A DNA stretch of 64,000 nt from Xenophilus aerolatus (GTDB taxonomy: Bacteria > Pseudomonadota > Gammaproteobacteria > Burkholderiales > Burkholderiaceae_C), in contig JASCNX010000003.1 in the NCBI GenBank assembly GCA_029968055.1, positions 124,001 to 188,000 on the forward strand. The letters run 5' to 3'. A program made the translations under genes and the position numbers. The notes beneath the pieces were generated by a model that was not told the DNA's origin, did no database searches, and was given only the letters and a program-made list of their open reading frames with translations. The first letter of the stretch is position 1, and each line of letters begins with the position of its first letter. Shown piece after piece: positions 44,063 to 54,476 of this stretch.

Positions 44063-45616
44063 ATGGCCAAGGACGACGGCAACCGCCTGCTTTCCAAGGT
44101 GGCGAAGTTCGTTCGCAATCCGCTGAAGGATTGGTCCGAACTCGATGCCGCGGAAGGCCAGGAGGCGCCGGCCGAGGCCGGCTACAGCCGCGAGGCGCTC
44201 AAGGAGATGATCGAGCGGCGCCAGCGCAACGATTTCGTTCGCCGGCGCGAGTTCGACATGCTGCGCAAGCTGCGCCAGCGCGAGGCGGCGGGCGCCCGGG
44301 AGCAGGGCGGCTCGCCGTCGTCCTTCAACCTCAACACCTCCGGCAAGACCGATGGCCGGGCACTGACGCTCAAGAAGATCGACGAGATCGAGGAGCAGAT
44401 GTCGCAGCAGTGGTGGAAGGGGCGTCCGCAAGGCGATGCCGCGCCCGCCGATGCCGGCTCGGAGCCCGATCCGCTGGCGGCCCAGCACGCCCGTGCCTAC
44501 GCCGACACCGCGCCGGGTGCGCCGCCCCCGCTGCACTCCGATTCGGAGCCTGCCGAGCCTGCACCGGCCGTGTCGCAGTTCGCGGCCGAGACGGCGCTGG
44601 ACCAGGCCGCGATCCGCTTCGCGCACGGCGACGACGCGGGCGCCGAGGCCCTGTTGCTGCAGGCCGTGGCCGGCAGCGGCGTCGATGCCGACCACGACGA
44701 GACCTGGCGGGCCCTGCTCGACCTGTACCGGGCCACCGGCGATGCGGAGAAGTTCGGTGCGGCCAGCACGCGCTACGCGCAGCGCTTCAAGCGGCCGGCG
44801 CCCGCATGGGTGTCGCTTCGCCTGCTGGCCCGCAACGTCCAGGCCGGCGGCGAGGGGCAGGTGGACGGCGGTGTCGACTGGTACTGCCCCGCCGAGCTGC
44901 ACCGCGACAGCCTGGTCGAGCTGACCCAGGCCCTGTCGCGCGCCGGCGCCGTCTGGCGCATCGACTGGCGCGCGCTCACCCGCATCGATGCCGCCGCGGT
45001 GGCGCCCCTGGGGACGCTGTTCACGCACTGGGGCAACTCGCCGGTGCAGCTGCGCTTTGCGGGCGCCGAGCGGCTGATCGGCGTCCTGGCCGAAGCCACG
45101 CCGCTGACCGACCGCGGCACCGACCTGGCCTGGTGGCAGCTGTACTTGGCGGTGCTGCGCGTCATGCACCTGGGCGAGGACTTCGAACTGGTCGCGCTGA
45201 ACTACTGCATCACCTACGAGGTGTCGCCGCCTGCGTGGGAGGAACCCGTCGGGCAGTACGCTTCGCTCGATCCGCCGCGGCAGAGCCGCCCTGGCGGCCT
45301 GCGGATCATGGACGAGGCGCACGCCGAAGAGCCGCCGCAACCTCAGCAGACGCGCCTCTCGGGCGAGCTGGTGGGCGATTCGACGGCGACCTGGCAGCGC
45401 CTGGATGCCGAGCTGGCCGACGCACAGGCGCCCGCCATCTCATGTGCGGCGCTGGTGCGGGCCGATTTCGCCGGCGCTGCCGCGCTGTCGAGCTGGGTGA
45501 TGGCGCGCGACGCCCGGGGCCAGCGCGTCGAACTGGTGGACGTGCACCGCCTGCTGCTCGCCCTGTTCCGTCTGGCCGGCGTGGCGGACTACGCCCTGCT
45601 CAGCCCACGCCACTGA
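44063..45616 (+). CDS. STAS-domain-like protein of unknown function
   Basis: 517-residue cytosolic protein found between dksA and hslV in many Burkholderiales. N-terminal basic helical part (about 1-110; [33 protein letters not shown]) resembles a coiled coil; a Pro/Ala/Asp-rich linker (about 120-180) leads to a helical-repeat part (about 180-250) and two STAS-like folds: about 270-340 ([17 protein letters not shown]) and about 430-517 ([17 protein letters not shown] ... VEVHR-type ending). No catalytic motif is seen. It may act as a scaffold or anti-anti-sigma-like protein. No name is supportable. Confidence 0.75.
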   Translation: MAKDDGNRLLSKVAKFVRNPLKDWSELDAAEGQEAPAEAGYSREALKEMIERRQRNDFVRRREFDMLRKLRQREAAGAREQGGSPSSFNLNTSGKTDGRALTLKKIDEIEEQMSQQWWKGRPQGDAAPADAGSEPDPLAAQHARAYADTAPGAPPPLHSDSEPAEPAPAVSQFAAETALDQAAIRFAHGDDAGAEALLLQAVAGSGVDADHDETWRALLDLYRATGDAEKFGAASTRYAQRFKRPAPAWVSLRLLARNVQAGGEGQVDGGVDWYCPAELHRDSLVELTQALSRAGAVWRIDWRALTRIDAAAVAPLGTLFTHWGNSPVQLRFAGAERLIGVLAEATPLTDRGTDLAWWQLYLAVLRVMHLGEDFELVALNYCITYEVSPPAWEEPVGQYASLDPPRQSRPGGLRIMDEAHAEEPPQPQQTRLSGELVGDSTATWQRLDAELADAQAPAISCAALVRADFAGAAALSSWVMARDARGQRVELVDVHRLLLALFRLAGVADYALLSPRH

Positions 45617-45690
45617 TGGCCCCCCGGCGGCGGCGCATGTCTGCCCGCCCGCCCCCTTGCAAGCGCCAGGGACGGCCCCATGTCCCTCCG

Positions 45691-46236
45691 ATGGAACAGT
45701 TTCACGGAACCACCATCGTCAGCGTTCGCCGCAAGACCCCCCAGGGCGACCAGGTCGCCATCGGCGGGGACGGGCAGGTCACGCTCGGCAACATCGTCAT
45801 CAAGGGCTCGGCGCGCAAGGTGCGCCGCCTCTACCACGGCAAGGTGCTGGCGGGTTTTGCGGGGGCCACGGCCGACGCCTTCACCCTCTTCGAGCGCTTC
45901 GAGGCCAAGCTGGAGAAGCACCAGGGCCACCTGGCCCGCGCCGCCATCGAGCTGACCAAGGACTGGCGCACCGACCGCGTGCTGCGCCGGCTCGAGGCCA
46001 TGCTGGCGGTCGCGGACGCGACGACCTCGCTCATCATCACCGGCAACGGCGACGTGCTGGAGCCCGAGCAGGGCATCGTGGCCATCGGCTCCGGGGGCGC
46101 CTATGCGCAGTCGGCCGCCAAGGCCCTGCTCGACAACACCGAGTTGCCGGCGCACGAGGTGGTGAAGAAGTCGCTCGAGATCGCGGGCGAGCTGTGCATC
46201 TACACCAACATGCACCATACCGTCGAATCGCTTTGA
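45691..46236 (+). CDS. hslV: ATP-dependent protease peptidase subunit HslV
   Basis: 181-residue proteasome-like threonine protease core that pairs with HslU. After removal of the propeptide MEQFHG, the catalytic Thr is exposed at TTIVSVRR. Family segments [13 protein letters not shown] and [16 protein letters not shown] are intact. The ATG is fixed by the canonical N-terminus. It lies 140 bases upstream of hslU, with a dispersed inverted repeat in between, which is unusual for this pair that normally is tightly spaced. Confidence 0.97.
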   Translation: MEQFHGTTIVSVRRKTPQGDQVAIGGDGQVTLGNIVIKGSARKVRRLYHGKVLAGFAGATADAFTLFERFEAKLEKHQGHLARAAIELTKDWRTDRVLRRLEAMLAVADATTSLIITGNGDVLEPEQGIVAIGSGGAYAQSAAKALLDNTELPAHEVVKKSLEIAGELCIYTNMHHTVESL

Positions 46237-46246
46237 ATTCGGACTT

Positions 46247-46353
46247 CCGGACGCAGAGGGCGCAAAGGTTTCGCAGAGTTCGCAAAAGAAGATTCTGATT
46301 TTTCGTTTTCTTTTCTGCGTCTTTTGCGAAACCTCTGCGTCCTCTGCGTCCGG
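46247..46353. repeat. Dispersed inverted repeat, copy 2 (hslV-hslU gap)
   Basis: Left arm begins CCGGACGCAGAGGGCGCAAA (46247-46266) and continues GGTTTCGCAGAG; the right arm (46321-46353) is its near-perfect complement. An AT-rich loop of about 38 bases separates them. It shares the ACGCAGAGNGCGCAAAGGT core with the copy at 41699-41810. It sits inside the hslVU operon and could form a long hairpin in the mRNA. Confidence 0.8.
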
Positions 46354-46376
46354 TTGTTCATGACCGCACATCCATC

Positions 46377-47702
46377 ATGTCCATGACCCCCCAGGAAATC
46401 GTCTCCGAACTCGACAACCACATCGTCGGCCAGCCGCAGGCCAAGCGTGCCGTGGCCATTGCGCTACGCAACCGCTGGCGCCGCCAGCAGGTGGACGAGA
46501 AGCTGCGCCACGAGATCACGCCCAAGAACATCCTCATGATCGGGCCCACCGGCGTGGGCAAGACCGAGATCGCGCGCCGCCTGGCCCGGCTGGCCGATGC
46601 GCCCTTCATCAAGGTCGAGGCCACCAAGTTCACCGAGGTCGGCTACGTCGGCAAGGACGTCGATTCGATCATCCGCGACCTGGCCGAGATCTCGGTCAAG
46701 CAGACCCGCGAGGCCGAGAGCGCCAAGGTGCGCATGCGGGCCGAGGACGCCGCCGAGGAGCGCATCCTCGACGTGCTGCTGCCCGCGGCACGCGACGCCG
46801 AGGGCCGTGCCACCGGCGACAGCGCCAACGCCACGCGCCAGGCCTTCCGCAAGAAGCTGCGCGAGAAGCAGCTGGACGACAAGGAGATCGAGATCGAGGT
46901 CGCGGACGTCCGCGCCCCGCTGGAGATCATGGGGCCGGCCGGCATGGAAGAAATGACCGAGCAGCTCAAGGGCATGTTCAGCCAGTTCGGCCAGGGCAAG
47001 CGCAAGACCCGCAAGCTCAAGATCGCCGAGGCGCTGCGCCTGCTGACCGACGAGGAAGCCGGCAAGCTGCTCAACGAGGACGAGGTGCGCACCCAGGCCA
47101 TCGCGAACGCGGAGCAGAACGGCATCGTCTTCATCGACGAGATCGACAAGGTGGCCACGCGCAGCGAGGCGCAGGGCGCCGACGTGTCGCGCCAAGGCGT
47201 GCAGCGCGACCTGCTGCCGCTGGTCGAGGGCACGGCCGTCACCACCAAGTACGGCGTGGTGCGCACCGACCACATCCTTTTCATCGCCAGTGGCGCCTTC
47301 CACCTGAGCAAGCCGAGCGACCTCATTCCCGAGCTGCAGGGGCGCTTTCCGATCCGCGTCGAACTGCAGTCGCTGTCGATCGCCGATTTCGAGAGCATCC
47401 TGACGCAGACGCGCGCCTCGCTCGTCAAGCAGTACCAGGCGCTGCTGGCGACGGAGGGCGTGACGCTGGAGTTCACGCCCGACGGCATCACGCGCCTGGC
47501 GAGCATCGCCTTCGAGGTCAACGAGCGCACCGAGAACATCGGCGCGCGGCGGTTGTCGACGGTGATGGAGCGTCTTCTGGACGAGGTGAGCTTCGATGCC
47601 ACCCGGCTGGAGGGCCAGAGCGTGCGCATCGACGCCGCCTACGTCGATGGCCGTCTGTCGGCACTAAGTCACGACGAAGACCTCTCGCGCTTCATCCTCT
47701 GA
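46377..47702 (+). CDS. hslU: ATP-dependent protease ATPase subunit HslU
   Basis: 441-residue AAA+ unfoldase feeding HslV. Walker [10 protein letters not shown] (about 59-67), pore motif GYVGKD, Walker [10 protein letters not shown], and the C-terminal tail [13 protein letters not shown] that docks in HslV. The start [13 protein letters not shown]; a second ATG two codons on is equally possible. Length and domains, including the I domain (about 105-240), match the family. Confidence 0.97.
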   Translation: MSMTPQEIVSELDNHIVGQPQAKRAVAIALRNRWRRQQVDEKLRHEITPKNILMIGPTGVGKTEIARRLARLADAPFIKVEATKFTEVGYVGKDVDSIIRDLAEISVKQTREAESAKVRMRAEDAAEERILDVLLPAARDAEGRATGDSANATRQAFRKKLREKQLDDKEIEIEVADVRAPLEIMGPAGMEEMTEQLKGMFSQFGQGKRKTRKLKIAEALRLLTDEEAGKLLNEDEVRTQAIANAEQNGIVFIDEIDKVATRSEAQGADVSRQGVQRDLLPLVEGTAVTTKYGVVRTDHILFIASGAFHLSKPSDLIPELQGRFPIRVELQSLSIADFESILTQTRASLVKQYQALLATEGVTLEFTPDGITRLASIAFEVNERTENIGARRLSTVMERLLDEVSFDATRLEGQSVRIDAAYVDGRLSALSHDEDLSRFIL

Positions 47703-47718
47703 CGCCCGCGAATGTAGC

Positions 47719-47816
47719 GCCAGGGTTGAAGCATCACTTTCACTGCCCTGGCTAAGTACTTACGTTCAAACGACTTTTCGCCTGCATTGTTCTCGCGAAA
47801 TCTTCGCTAAGTCGTT
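47719..47816. promoter_or_regulatory. Two inverted repeats in the hslU-mraZ leader
   Basis: GCCAGGG (47719-47725) pairs with CCCTGGC (47746-47752), and AACGACTT (47769-47776) with AAGTCGTT (47809-47816). The first may be the 3' hairpin of the hslU mRNA, though no T-run follows. The second could be a hairpin or an operator. The stretch is AT-rich relative to the rest. Confidence 0.4.
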
Positions 47817-47849
47817 GATTCCATTACAAAAAAAGAGCGCGACCCACCG

Positions 47850-47877
47850 TTGTGCAGCAAAGGTTTCCTGCTACAGT
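47850..47877 (+). promoter_or_regulatory. Candidate promoter of the dcw cluster
   Basis: TTGTGC (47850-47855), 16-base spacer, TACAGT (47872-47877). The predicted start would lie within the GTG half-site array, as is the case for the mra promoter of other bacteria where MraZ represses. Placement is inferred. Confidence 0.45.
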
Positions 47878-47910
47878 GCAAAAAAGTGCAGTTAAGTGGG
47901 AAAAAGTGTC
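47876..47910 (+). promoter_or_regulatory. MraZ operator: four GTG half-sites at 10-base spacing
   Basis: Half-sites GTGCA (47876), GTGCA (47886), GTGGG (47896) and GTGTC (47906) start exactly ten bases apart with 5-base A/T-rich spacers. MraZ is known to bind tandem GTGGG-like repeats with 5-base spacers upstream of its own gene. The array lies 52 bases before mraZ and overlaps the candidate promoter, fitting autorepression of the dcw cluster. Confidence 0.75.
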
Positions 47911-47961
47911 GGCAAACCCCGTCCCGGGGCCCGACGACTGCCGAATCGGGGTTTCTTGGTC

Positions 47962-48390
47962 GTGTTTCAGGGCGCTTCATCGCTGAGTCTGGATGCCAAG
48001 GGGCGGCTTTCCGTGCCGACCCGGCATCGTGACGTCCTGCTCGCGACCGCGTCCGGCCAGCTGACGATCACCCGCCATCCCCACGGCTGCCTGATGATCT
48101 TCCCGCGTCCCGAGTGGGAGAAGTTCCGCGACAAGATCGCGGCGCTGCCGATGAACGCCCAGTGGTACAAGCGGCTGTTCCTGGGCAATGCGATGGACGT
48201 CGAGATGGACGGCACCGGCCGCGTGCTGGTCTCGCCGGAACTGCGCACCGCCGCCAACATCGCCCGCGACACGCTGCTGCTGGGCATGGGCACGCACTTC
48301 GAGCTCTGGGACAAGGCCACGCACGATGCCAAGGAAGCCGAGGCCCTCGCGGCCATGGACCCGCAGGCGCTGCAGGACCTCGCGTTCTGA
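47962..48390 (+). CDS. mraZ: Transcriptional regulator MraZ
   Basis: 142-residue double SpoVT/AbrB-fold DNA-binding protein that represses the dcw cluster. The conserved [13 protein letters not shown] (first motif) and [13 protein letters not shown] (second motif) define the two half-barrels. The GTG start gives the canonical [11 protein letters not shown]-terminus; longer in-frame ATG starts run into the operator. First gene of the cluster. Confidence 0.95.
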   Translation: MFQGASSLSLDAKGRLSVPTRHRDVLLATASGQLTITRHPHGCLMIFPRPEWEKFRDKIAALPMNAQWYKRLFLGNAMDVEMDGTGRVLVSPELRTAANIARDTLLLGMGTHFELWDKATHDAKEAEALAAMDPQALQDLAF

Positions 48391-48402
48391 TGGGGTCCGG
48401 AA

Positions 48403-49359
48403 TTGAGCCTTTCCCTGACCCACACGACCGTGCTGCTGCACGAGACGGTCGACGCCGTCCTCGCGGCGGCGCCCACCGCGCCCGGGGGCGGTTGCCTGGG
48501 CACCTTCGTCGATGCGACCTTCGGCCGCGGCGGGCATGCGCGGCTGCTGCTGTCGAGGCTGGCGCCCGAGGGCCGGCTGATTGCGTTCGACAAGGACGCG
48601 GAAGCGGTGGCCGAAGCAGCGCGCATCCCCGATGCGCGTTTTTCCATCCGGCACGAAGGCTTCGCGGCGCTGGGGGTGCTGCCACCGGGCAGCGTGGCCG
48701 GCGTCCTGATGGACCTCGGTGTCAGCTCCCCCCAGATCGACAACCCCGCACGGGGTTTTTCTTTTCGTTTCGACGGCCCGCTGGACATGCGCATGGACAC
48801 CACGCGCGGCCAGAGCGTGGCCGAGTGGCTGGCAACAGCCGAACCACAGCAGATTGCAGAGGTGATTCGTGACTATGGCGAAGAACGGTTTGCTGTTCAG
48901 ATTGCAAAGGCGATTGCTGCTCGCCGACAGGAACGGGGCCCAATTTCAACCACCGCCGAACTGGCCGAGCTCGTGGCTGGCACGGTCAAAACCCGCGAGC
49001 CGGGCCAGAACCCTGCAACGCGCACATTTCAGGCTCTTCGGATTTTCATCAACGCCGAGCTTGAAGAGCTGCAACAGGCGCTAGAGGCGAGCCTGACCGT
49101 GCTGCAACCCGGAGGCCGGCTGGCGGTGATCAGCTTCCATTCGCTGGAAGACCGCATCGTCAAGCAATTCATCGCCACGCATTCGCGCGAGGTCTTCGAC
49201 CGGCGCGCGCCCTTTGCCGCGCCCAAGGCGATGAGGCTCAAGGCGTTGGGACGCATCAAGCCCTCCGAGGCCGAGGTGCAGGGCAACCCGCGTTCACGCA
49301 GCGCCATCCTGCGCGTGGCCGAGCGCACCGACGCCGAGCCGGCCGGAGGCGCCCGATGA
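48403..49359 (+). CDS. rsmH: 16S rRNA m4C1402 methyltransferase RsmH
   Basis: 318-residue AdoMet-dependent enzyme methylating C1402 in the ribosomal P site. AdoMet site [16 protein letters not shown], the [11 protein letters not shown] motif, the family helical insert (about 110-215) and the [14 protein letters not shown] motif are all present. The start is TTG, 12 bases after the mraZ stop. A stretch about 48840-49090 has markedly lower GC than flanking sequence while coding remains intact. Confidence 0.96.
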   Translation: MSLSLTHTTVLLHETVDAVLAAAPTAPGGGCLGTFVDATFGRGGHARLLLSRLAPEGRLIAFDKDAEAVAEAARIPDARFSIRHEGFAALGVLPPGSVAGVLMDLGVSSPQIDNPARGFSFRFDGPLDMRMDTTRGQSVAEWLATAEPQQIAEVIRDYGEERFAVQIAKAIAARRQERGPISTTAELAELVAGTVKTREPGQNPATRTFQALRIFINAELEELQQALEASLTVLQPGGRLAVISFHSLEDRIVKQFIATHSREVFDRRAPFAAPKAMRLKALGRIKPSEAEVQGNPRSRSAILRVAERTDAEPAGGAR

Positions 49360-49721
49360 TCACGCGCCTGAACCTGCTGCTGCTGCTGGCCGTGCTCGGC
49401 ACCGCCATGTTCCTGGTGCACACGCAATACCAGTCGCGCCAGCTCTACACGCAGTACTACAAGGCGCAGAGCGAGGCGCGCGTGCTCGAGACCGAGTTCG
49501 AACGGCTGCAGGTCGAGAAGCGCGCGCAGGCCACGCCCCTGCGCGTCGAGCGCCTGGCCAAGGAGCAGATCAAGATGCGCACCACCACGCCGGCGATGAC
49601 GCTCTACGTGCGGCCCGATGGCAGCGTGATCCCGGCCGTGCCGCCGGCGCCGCCCGCCGCACCTGCCGCCACCGGCGCCGCCGGCGCGCGCCCGGCCGCC
49701 ACTTCGGGGAGGACGCGATGA
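49356..49721 (+). CDS. ftsL: Cell division protein FtsL
   Basis: 121-residue bitopic division protein linking FtsQ and FtsB to the FtsWI synthase. One N-terminal helix (about 4-22; [20 protein letters not shown]) and a periplasmic coiled coil (about 25-75) are clear. The Ala/Pro-rich C-terminal tail (about 90-121) is longer than in E. coli. Its start overlaps the rsmH stop, and its stop overlaps the ftsI start, by four bases each. Confidence 0.92.
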   Translation: MITRLNLLLLLAVLGTAMFLVHTQYQSRQLYTQYYKAQSEARVLETEFERLQVEKRAQATPLRVERLAKEQIKMRTTTPAMTLYVRPDGSVIPAVPPAPPAAPAATGAAGARPAATSGRTR

Positions 49722-51469
49722 GCACCGGACGCAGCGTGCGCTACACCACCTCGCCCCTGCTGGCGAGCAAGACGCCCGTCTGGCGCAGCAAGTTCATCGT
49801 CGCGGCCATCGGCTTCGGCTTCTGCGTGCTGGCCGGCCGTGCGGTGTACGTGCAGGTGATCGGCAACGACTTCTTCCAGCGCCAGGGCACGGTGCGCTTC
49901 GAGCGCACCCTGGAGCTGCCGGCCAACCGCGGCCGCATCCTCGACCGCAACGGCCTGATCCTGGCGTCGAGCGTGATCGCGCCCAGCGTATGGGCCATTC
50001 CCGAGGACATCGAGCGCGGCAACCCCGACACCACCGCCAAGCTGCGCCAGGTGGCCAAGCTGCTGGGCATGCCGCAGAAGGACCTGGACAAGAAGCTGGC
50101 CGACGAGGACAAGACCTTCGTCTGGATCCAGCGCCAGGTCGACGAGCCGATCGCCAAGCAGATCGCCGCGCTCGGCATCAAGGGCCTGTACCAGACGCGC
50201 GAGTACAAGCGCCAGTACCCCGAGGGCGAGGCCGCCGCGCACGTGGTCGGCTTCACCAACGTGGAGGACCACGGCCAGGAAGGCATCGAACTCGCCTTCG
50301 ACAAGGCGCTGGGCGGCAAGGCCGGCTCGCAGCGCGTCATCAAGGACCGGCTGGGCCGCGTCATCGAGGGTGTCGGCGAGCAGATCCCGCCGGTGGACGG
50401 CAAGGACATCCAGCTGTCCATCGACAGCAAGGTGCAGTTCTTCGCCTACCAGAAGCTGCGCGACGCCGTGACGGCACGCAAGGCCAAGGCAGGGAGCGTC
50501 GTGGTGCTCGACGCCGTCACCGGCGAGCTGCTGGCCCTGGCCAACTACCCGAGCTACGTGCCCGACAAGCGCCAGAACCTCACCGGCGAGCAGCTGCGCA
50601 ACCGCGCGCTCACCGACGTCTTCGAGCCGGGCTCGACGATGAAGCCCATCACCATCGCGATGGCGCTCGAGGCCGGCCGCGTGAAGCCGCAGACCGTCAT
50701 CGAGACCTCGCCCGGCCGCTACCAGCTCGGCGGCTTCACCATCAGCGACACGCACAACTACGGCGCGCTCACGGTGCAGGGCGTGATCCAGAAGTCCAGC
50801 AACATCGGTGCGCTGAAGATCGCGCAGAAGATGAGCCCGCAGGAGATGTGGGACACCTTCACCTCGCTGGGCTACGGCCAGAAGCCGCAGATCCAGTTCC
50901 CGGGTGCCGTCACCGGGCGCCTGCGCCCCTGGAAGAGCTGGAAGCCGGTCGAGCAGGCCACCATGGCCTACGGCTATGGCATCTCGGCGTCGCTGCTGCA
51001 GATGGTGCATTCGTACACCTCCTTCGCGCACGACGGCCAGCTCATCCCCATGACGATGCTCAAGTCGCCCGATATGGCGAACGGCGTGCGGGTGTTCTCG
51101 CCCAGCACCGCGCTCGAGGTGCGCCGCATGCTGCAGATGGCGGCCGGCCCGGGCGGCACCGGTCCGCTGGCGCAGACCGTGGGTTACTCGGTGGGCGGCA
51201 AGTCGGGCACGGCCCACAAGCAGGTGGGCAAGGGCTACGCGAGCAACAAGTACCGCGCCTGGTTCACCGGCATGGCACCGATCGAGAAGCCGCGCATCAT
51301 CGTCGGCGTGATGATCGACGAGCCCGGCGACGGCCGCTATTTCGGTGGCCTGGCCGCCGCGCCCGTCTTCAGCGAAGTCGTGCAGCAGACGCTGCGCATG
51401 ATGAACGTGCCGCCCGACCTGGCCGTCAAGCCGCTCATCGTCACCCAGGGCGTGGACGAAAGCTTCTGA
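49718..51469 (+). CDS. ftsI: Peptidoglycan transpeptidase FtsI (PBP3)
   Basis: 583-residue class B PBP making septal cross-links. N-terminal helix (about 27-46), dimerisation domain starting RGRILDRNG, and transpeptidase domain with nucleophile S306 (PGSTMK), S360-S361-N362 (KSSN) and K495-S496-G497-T498 (GGKSGTAHK). The start overlaps ftsL by four bases; the stop overlaps murE by one base. It works with FtsW, encoded 6 genes later. Confidence 0.97.
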   Translation: MSTGRSVRYTTSPLLASKTPVWRSKFIVAAIGFGFCVLAGRAVYVQVIGNDFFQRQGTVRFERTLELPANRGRILDRNGLILASSVIAPSVWAIPEDIERGNPDTTAKLRQVAKLLGMPQKDLDKKLADEDKTFVWIQRQVDEPIAKQIAALGIKGLYQTREYKRQYPEGEAAAHVVGFTNVEDHGQEGIELAFDKALGGKAGSQRVIKDRLGRVIEGVGEQIPPVDGKDIQLSIDSKVQFFAYQKLRDAVTARKAKAGSVVVLDAVTGELLALANYPSYVPDKRQNLTGEQLRNRALTDVFEPGSTMKPITIAMALEAGRVKPQTVIETSPGRYQLGGFTISDTHNYGALTVQGVIQKSSNIGALKIAQKMSPQEMWDTFTSLGYGQKPQIQFPGAVTGRLRPWKSWKPVEQATMAYGYGISASLLQMVHSYTSFAHDGQLIPMTMLKSPDMANGVRVFSPSTALEVRRMLQMAAGPGGTGPLAQTVGYSVGGKSGTAHKQVGKGYASNKYRAWFTGMAPIEKPRIIVGVMIDEPGDGRYFGGLAAAPVFSEVVQQTLRMMNVPPDLAVKPLIVTQGVDESF

Positions 51470-52977
51470 TGGCACTGACGCAGTTCCACGCCCCCGAAGA
51501 CGCTGCCGCGTGGCTGCGTGCGCGCGTGCGCGGCGCGCTGCATGCGGACAGCCGTGCGGTGCGCGCGGGCGACGGCTTCATCGCCTGGCCGGGTGCCGCC
51601 ACCGATGGGCGCCGGCACGTGGCCGATGCGCTGGCGCAGGGCGCCGCGGCCTGCCTCGTCGAGCACGAGGGCGTCGACGCGTTCGCCTTCGGCGGCGAGG
51701 CCATCGCCAGCTATTCCGGCCTCAAGGCCGCGACGGGCCCCGTGGCCGCTGCCTACTACGAACAGCCCTCGCAATCGCTCGACGTGCTGGCCGTCACGGG
51801 CACCAACGGCAAGACCTCCACCGCCTGGTGGCTGGCCGAATCGCTGTCGAAGGCCGGGCGCCCCGGGCAGTCCCCCTGCGCGCTCGTGGGCACCTTGGGC
51901 ATGGGCGTGCCGCCCGCGCTGACCTACACCGGCCTGACCACGCCGGATCCCGTGATGCTGCAGAAGGGCCTGCGCGAGTTCGTCGCGCACGGCTTCAAGG
52001 CCTGCGCCATCGAGGCGTCGTCCATCGGCCTGGCCGAGCGACGGCTCGACGGCACGCGCATCGCGGTCGCCGTCTTCACCAACTTCACCCAGGACCACCT
52101 GGACTACCACGGCAGCATGGACGCCTACTGGCAGGCCAAGGCCGAGCTGTTCCGCTGGCCCGGCCTGCGCGCCGCGGTGGTCAACATCGACGACGTGCAC
52201 GGCGCCTCGCTGGTCAAGGGCCTTCTCGACCAGGGCGCGGGCCACGGCCTGGACATCTGGACGCTGTCGGCCGGCGCCTGCGCGGCCCGGCTCATGGCGC
52301 AGGAGATCGGCTACGGCGCACTGGGCCTGCAATTCACGGTGGTGGAGCGCGGCATGTCGCCGGCCCGGCTGAGCACCGGGCTGATCGGCGAATACAACGT
52401 CGCGAACCTGCTCGGCGTGATCGGCACCCTGCGCGCGCTGGGCGTGTCGCTGAACGACGCCGTGGCCGCATGCCGCGACCTGTCCAGCGTGCCCGGCCGC
52501 ATGGAGCGCGTCAGCGAAGACGGCGCGCCCCTCGCCGTCATCGACTACGCCCACACGCCCGACGCGCTCGACAAGGCGCTGGCCGGCCTGCGCGCCTTCG
52601 CCGAGCAGCGCGGCGGGCGGCTGTGGTGCGTGTTCGGTTGCGGCGGCGACCGCGATCCGATCAAGCGGCCCATGATGGCGGCGGTGGCCGAGGCGCGGGC
52701 CGACGTGGTGATGGTCACCAGCGACAACCCGCGCAGCGAATCGCCCGACGGCATCATCAGCCAGATCCTGCGCGGCCTGGCGCGCCCGCAGGCGGCCCAG
52801 GTGCAGCCCGACCGCGCCGCCGCCATCGCCGATGTGCTCGCGCAGGCCGATGCGCGCGACGTGGTGCTCATCGCCGGCAAGGGGCACGAGACCTACCAGG
52901 AGATTGCGGGCGTACGCACCCCGTTCTCCGACCGCGAACAGGCCCGCGCCGCACTCCAGCGCAGGAGGGTGGCATGA
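51469..52977 (+). CDS. murE: UDP-MurNAc-tripeptide ligase MurE (meso-diaminopimelate adding)
   Basis: 502-residue ATP-dependent ligase. ATP loop [11 protein letters not shown] (about 108-118), the lysine-carbamate region and the DNPRSE motif ([11 protein letters not shown]), which specifies meso-diaminopimelate rather than lysine. The start overlaps the ftsI stop by one base. Precursor supply is linked to dapF at 37 kb. Length is normal. Confidence 0.97.
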   Translation: MALTQFHAPEDAAAWLRARVRGALHADSRAVRAGDGFIAWPGAATDGRRHVADALAQGAAACLVEHEGVDAFAFGGEAIASYSGLKAATGPVAAAYYEQPSQSLDVLAVTGTNGKTSTAWWLAESLSKAGRPGQSPCALVGTLGMGVPPALTYTGLTTPDPVMLQKGLREFVAHGFKACAIEASSIGLAERRLDGTRIAVAVFTNFTQDHLDYHGSMDAYWQAKAELFRWPGLRAAVVNIDDVHGASLVKGLLDQGAGHGLDIWTLSAGACAARLMAQEIGYGALGLQFTVVERGMSPARLSTGLIGEYNVANLLGVIGTLRALGVSLNDAVAACRDLSSVPGRMERVSEDGAPLAVIDYAHTPDALDKALAGLRAFAEQRGGRLWCVFGCGGDRDPIKRPMMAAVAEARADVVMVTSDNPRSESPDGIISQILRGLARPQAAQVQPDRAAAIADVLAQADARDVVLIAGKGHETYQEIAGVRTPFSDREQARAALQRRRVA

Positions 52978-54461
52978 CCCCCCGCCCGGCCGATGGAGCC
53001 GAAGGCACTGCGATGGGCCAGGGTGCGATGTTCACCCTGGCGCAGGCCGCGGCGTGGGTGCCGGGTGCGCGCCTGGTCGGCGACGGCGCCACGCCCGTGG
53101 TCCGCGTGCACACCGACACCCGCACGCTGGCCGAGGGCGACCTGTTCGTCGCGCTGCGCGGCGAGCGCTTCGATGCCAACGACTTCCTGGCCGACGCCAG
53201 GGCGAGCGGCGCTGCCGCCGCCATCGCCCACCGCGGCCTGGCCGAAGCGGGCCTGCCGGGGCTGGAAGTCCCCGATTCGCTCCTCGCCCTGGGTGCCATC
53301 GCCCACGGCTGGCGCGCGCAGTTCGAACTGCCGCTCATCGCCGTGACCGGCAGCAACGGCAAGACCACCGTGACGCAGATGATCGCGTCGGTGCTGCGCA
53401 CCGCCGCCGGCGAGCGCAGCCTGGCCACGGCCGGCAATTTCAACAACGAGGTCGGCGTGCCGCTCACGCTGTTGCGCCTGCGCGCCCGGCACAGCCTGGC
53501 GGTGGTCGAGCTGGGCATGAACCACCCGGGCGAGATCGCCCGCCTGGCGGCCATGGCGCGGCCGACCATCGCCCTGGTCAACAACGCGCAGCGCGAACAC
53601 CAGGAGTTCATGGCCACGGTCGAGGCCGTCGCCCGCGAGAACGGCTCCGTGTTCGTGGCCCTGCCCGAGAACGGCACGGCCGTCTTCCCGCACGGCGACG
53701 CCTACGCCGCCCTGTGGGAAGAACTGGCGCGCGAAGGCGGCCCGCGCCGCTGCATCAGCTTCGGCGCGTCGTCGGATGCCGATGTGGCGCTCGCGTTCGC
53801 CGAGTGGCAGGGCGACGCCTGGCAGTTCGAGGCCCGCACGCCCATCGGCAAGGTGCAGGCCCGGCTGCGCATCGCCGGCCGCCACAACGTGCACAACGCG
53901 CTGGCGGTGGTGGCCTGCGCGATGGCCGCCGGCGTCTCGCTCGACGAGATCGGGCGCGGCCTGTGCGCCTTCGAGCCGGTCAAGGGCCGCTCGCGCAGCC
54001 AGCAGCTCGCGCGCGCCGGGATGGCGCCGCTCACGCTGGTGGACGACACCTACAACGCCAACCCCGACTCGGTCCGTGCCGCGATCGACGTGCTGGCCGA
54101 ACTGCCGGGCCCGCGCCTGCTGGTGCTCGGCGACATGGGCGAGGTGGGCGACCAGGGCCCGCGCTTCCATGCCGAGGTCGGCGACTGGGCGCGCATCCGC
54201 GGCCTCGACGCCCTCTACACGCTCGGCGAAGCCACGCCGCACGCGGTCGGCGCCTTCAACGCCGGCAACCCGTCCGCCGAAGGACGCCATTTCGACAGCA
54301 TCGAGGCCCTGAACGCCGCGGTGCTCGCGCGCCTGCCAGCGACCGCCAGCCTGGTGGTCAAGGGCTCGCGCTTCATGAAGATGGAGCGCGCCGTGCAGGC
54401 CGTGACGGCGCAGCTCGCGCCACCCTCACAAGAACAGAAGGAGGCCGGCCATGCTGCATGA
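52974..54461 (+). CDS. murF: UDP-MurNAc-tripeptide-D-Ala-D-Ala ligase MurF
   Basis: 495-residue ligase completing the pentapeptide. ATP loop [12 protein letters not shown] (about 126-137), [12 protein letters not shown] and the C-terminal [10 protein letters not shown] motif are typical. The first ATG (52974) has a GGAGGG ribosome site and overlaps the murE stop; ATGs at residues 14 and 19 are later alternatives, since the first 18 residues are not conserved-looking. mraY follows after 15 bases. Confidence 0.96.
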   Translation: MTPRPADGAEGTAMGQGAMFTLAQAAAWVPGARLVGDGATPVVRVHTDTRTLAEGDLFVALRGERFDANDFLADARASGAAAAIAHRGLAEAGLPGLEVPDSLLALGAIAHGWRAQFELPLIAVTGSNGKTTVTQMIASVLRTAAGERSLATAGNFNNEVGVPLTLLRLRARHSLAVVELGMNHPGEIARLAAMARPTIALVNNAQREHQEFMATVEAVARENGSVFVALPENGTAVFPHGDAYAALWEELAREGGPRRCISFGASSDADVALAFAEWQGDAWQFEARTPIGKVQARLRIAGRHNVHNALAVVACAMAAGVSLDEIGRGLCAFEPVKGRSRSQQLARAGMAPLTLVDDTYNANPDSVRAAIDVLAELPGPRLLVLGDMGEVGDQGPRFHAEVGDWARIRGLDALYTLGEATPHAVGAFNAGNPSAEGRHFDSIEALNAAVLARLPATASLVVKGSRFMKMERAVQAVTAQLAPPSQEQKEAGHAA

Positions 54462-54476
54462 CAACGGCACCCCCCC

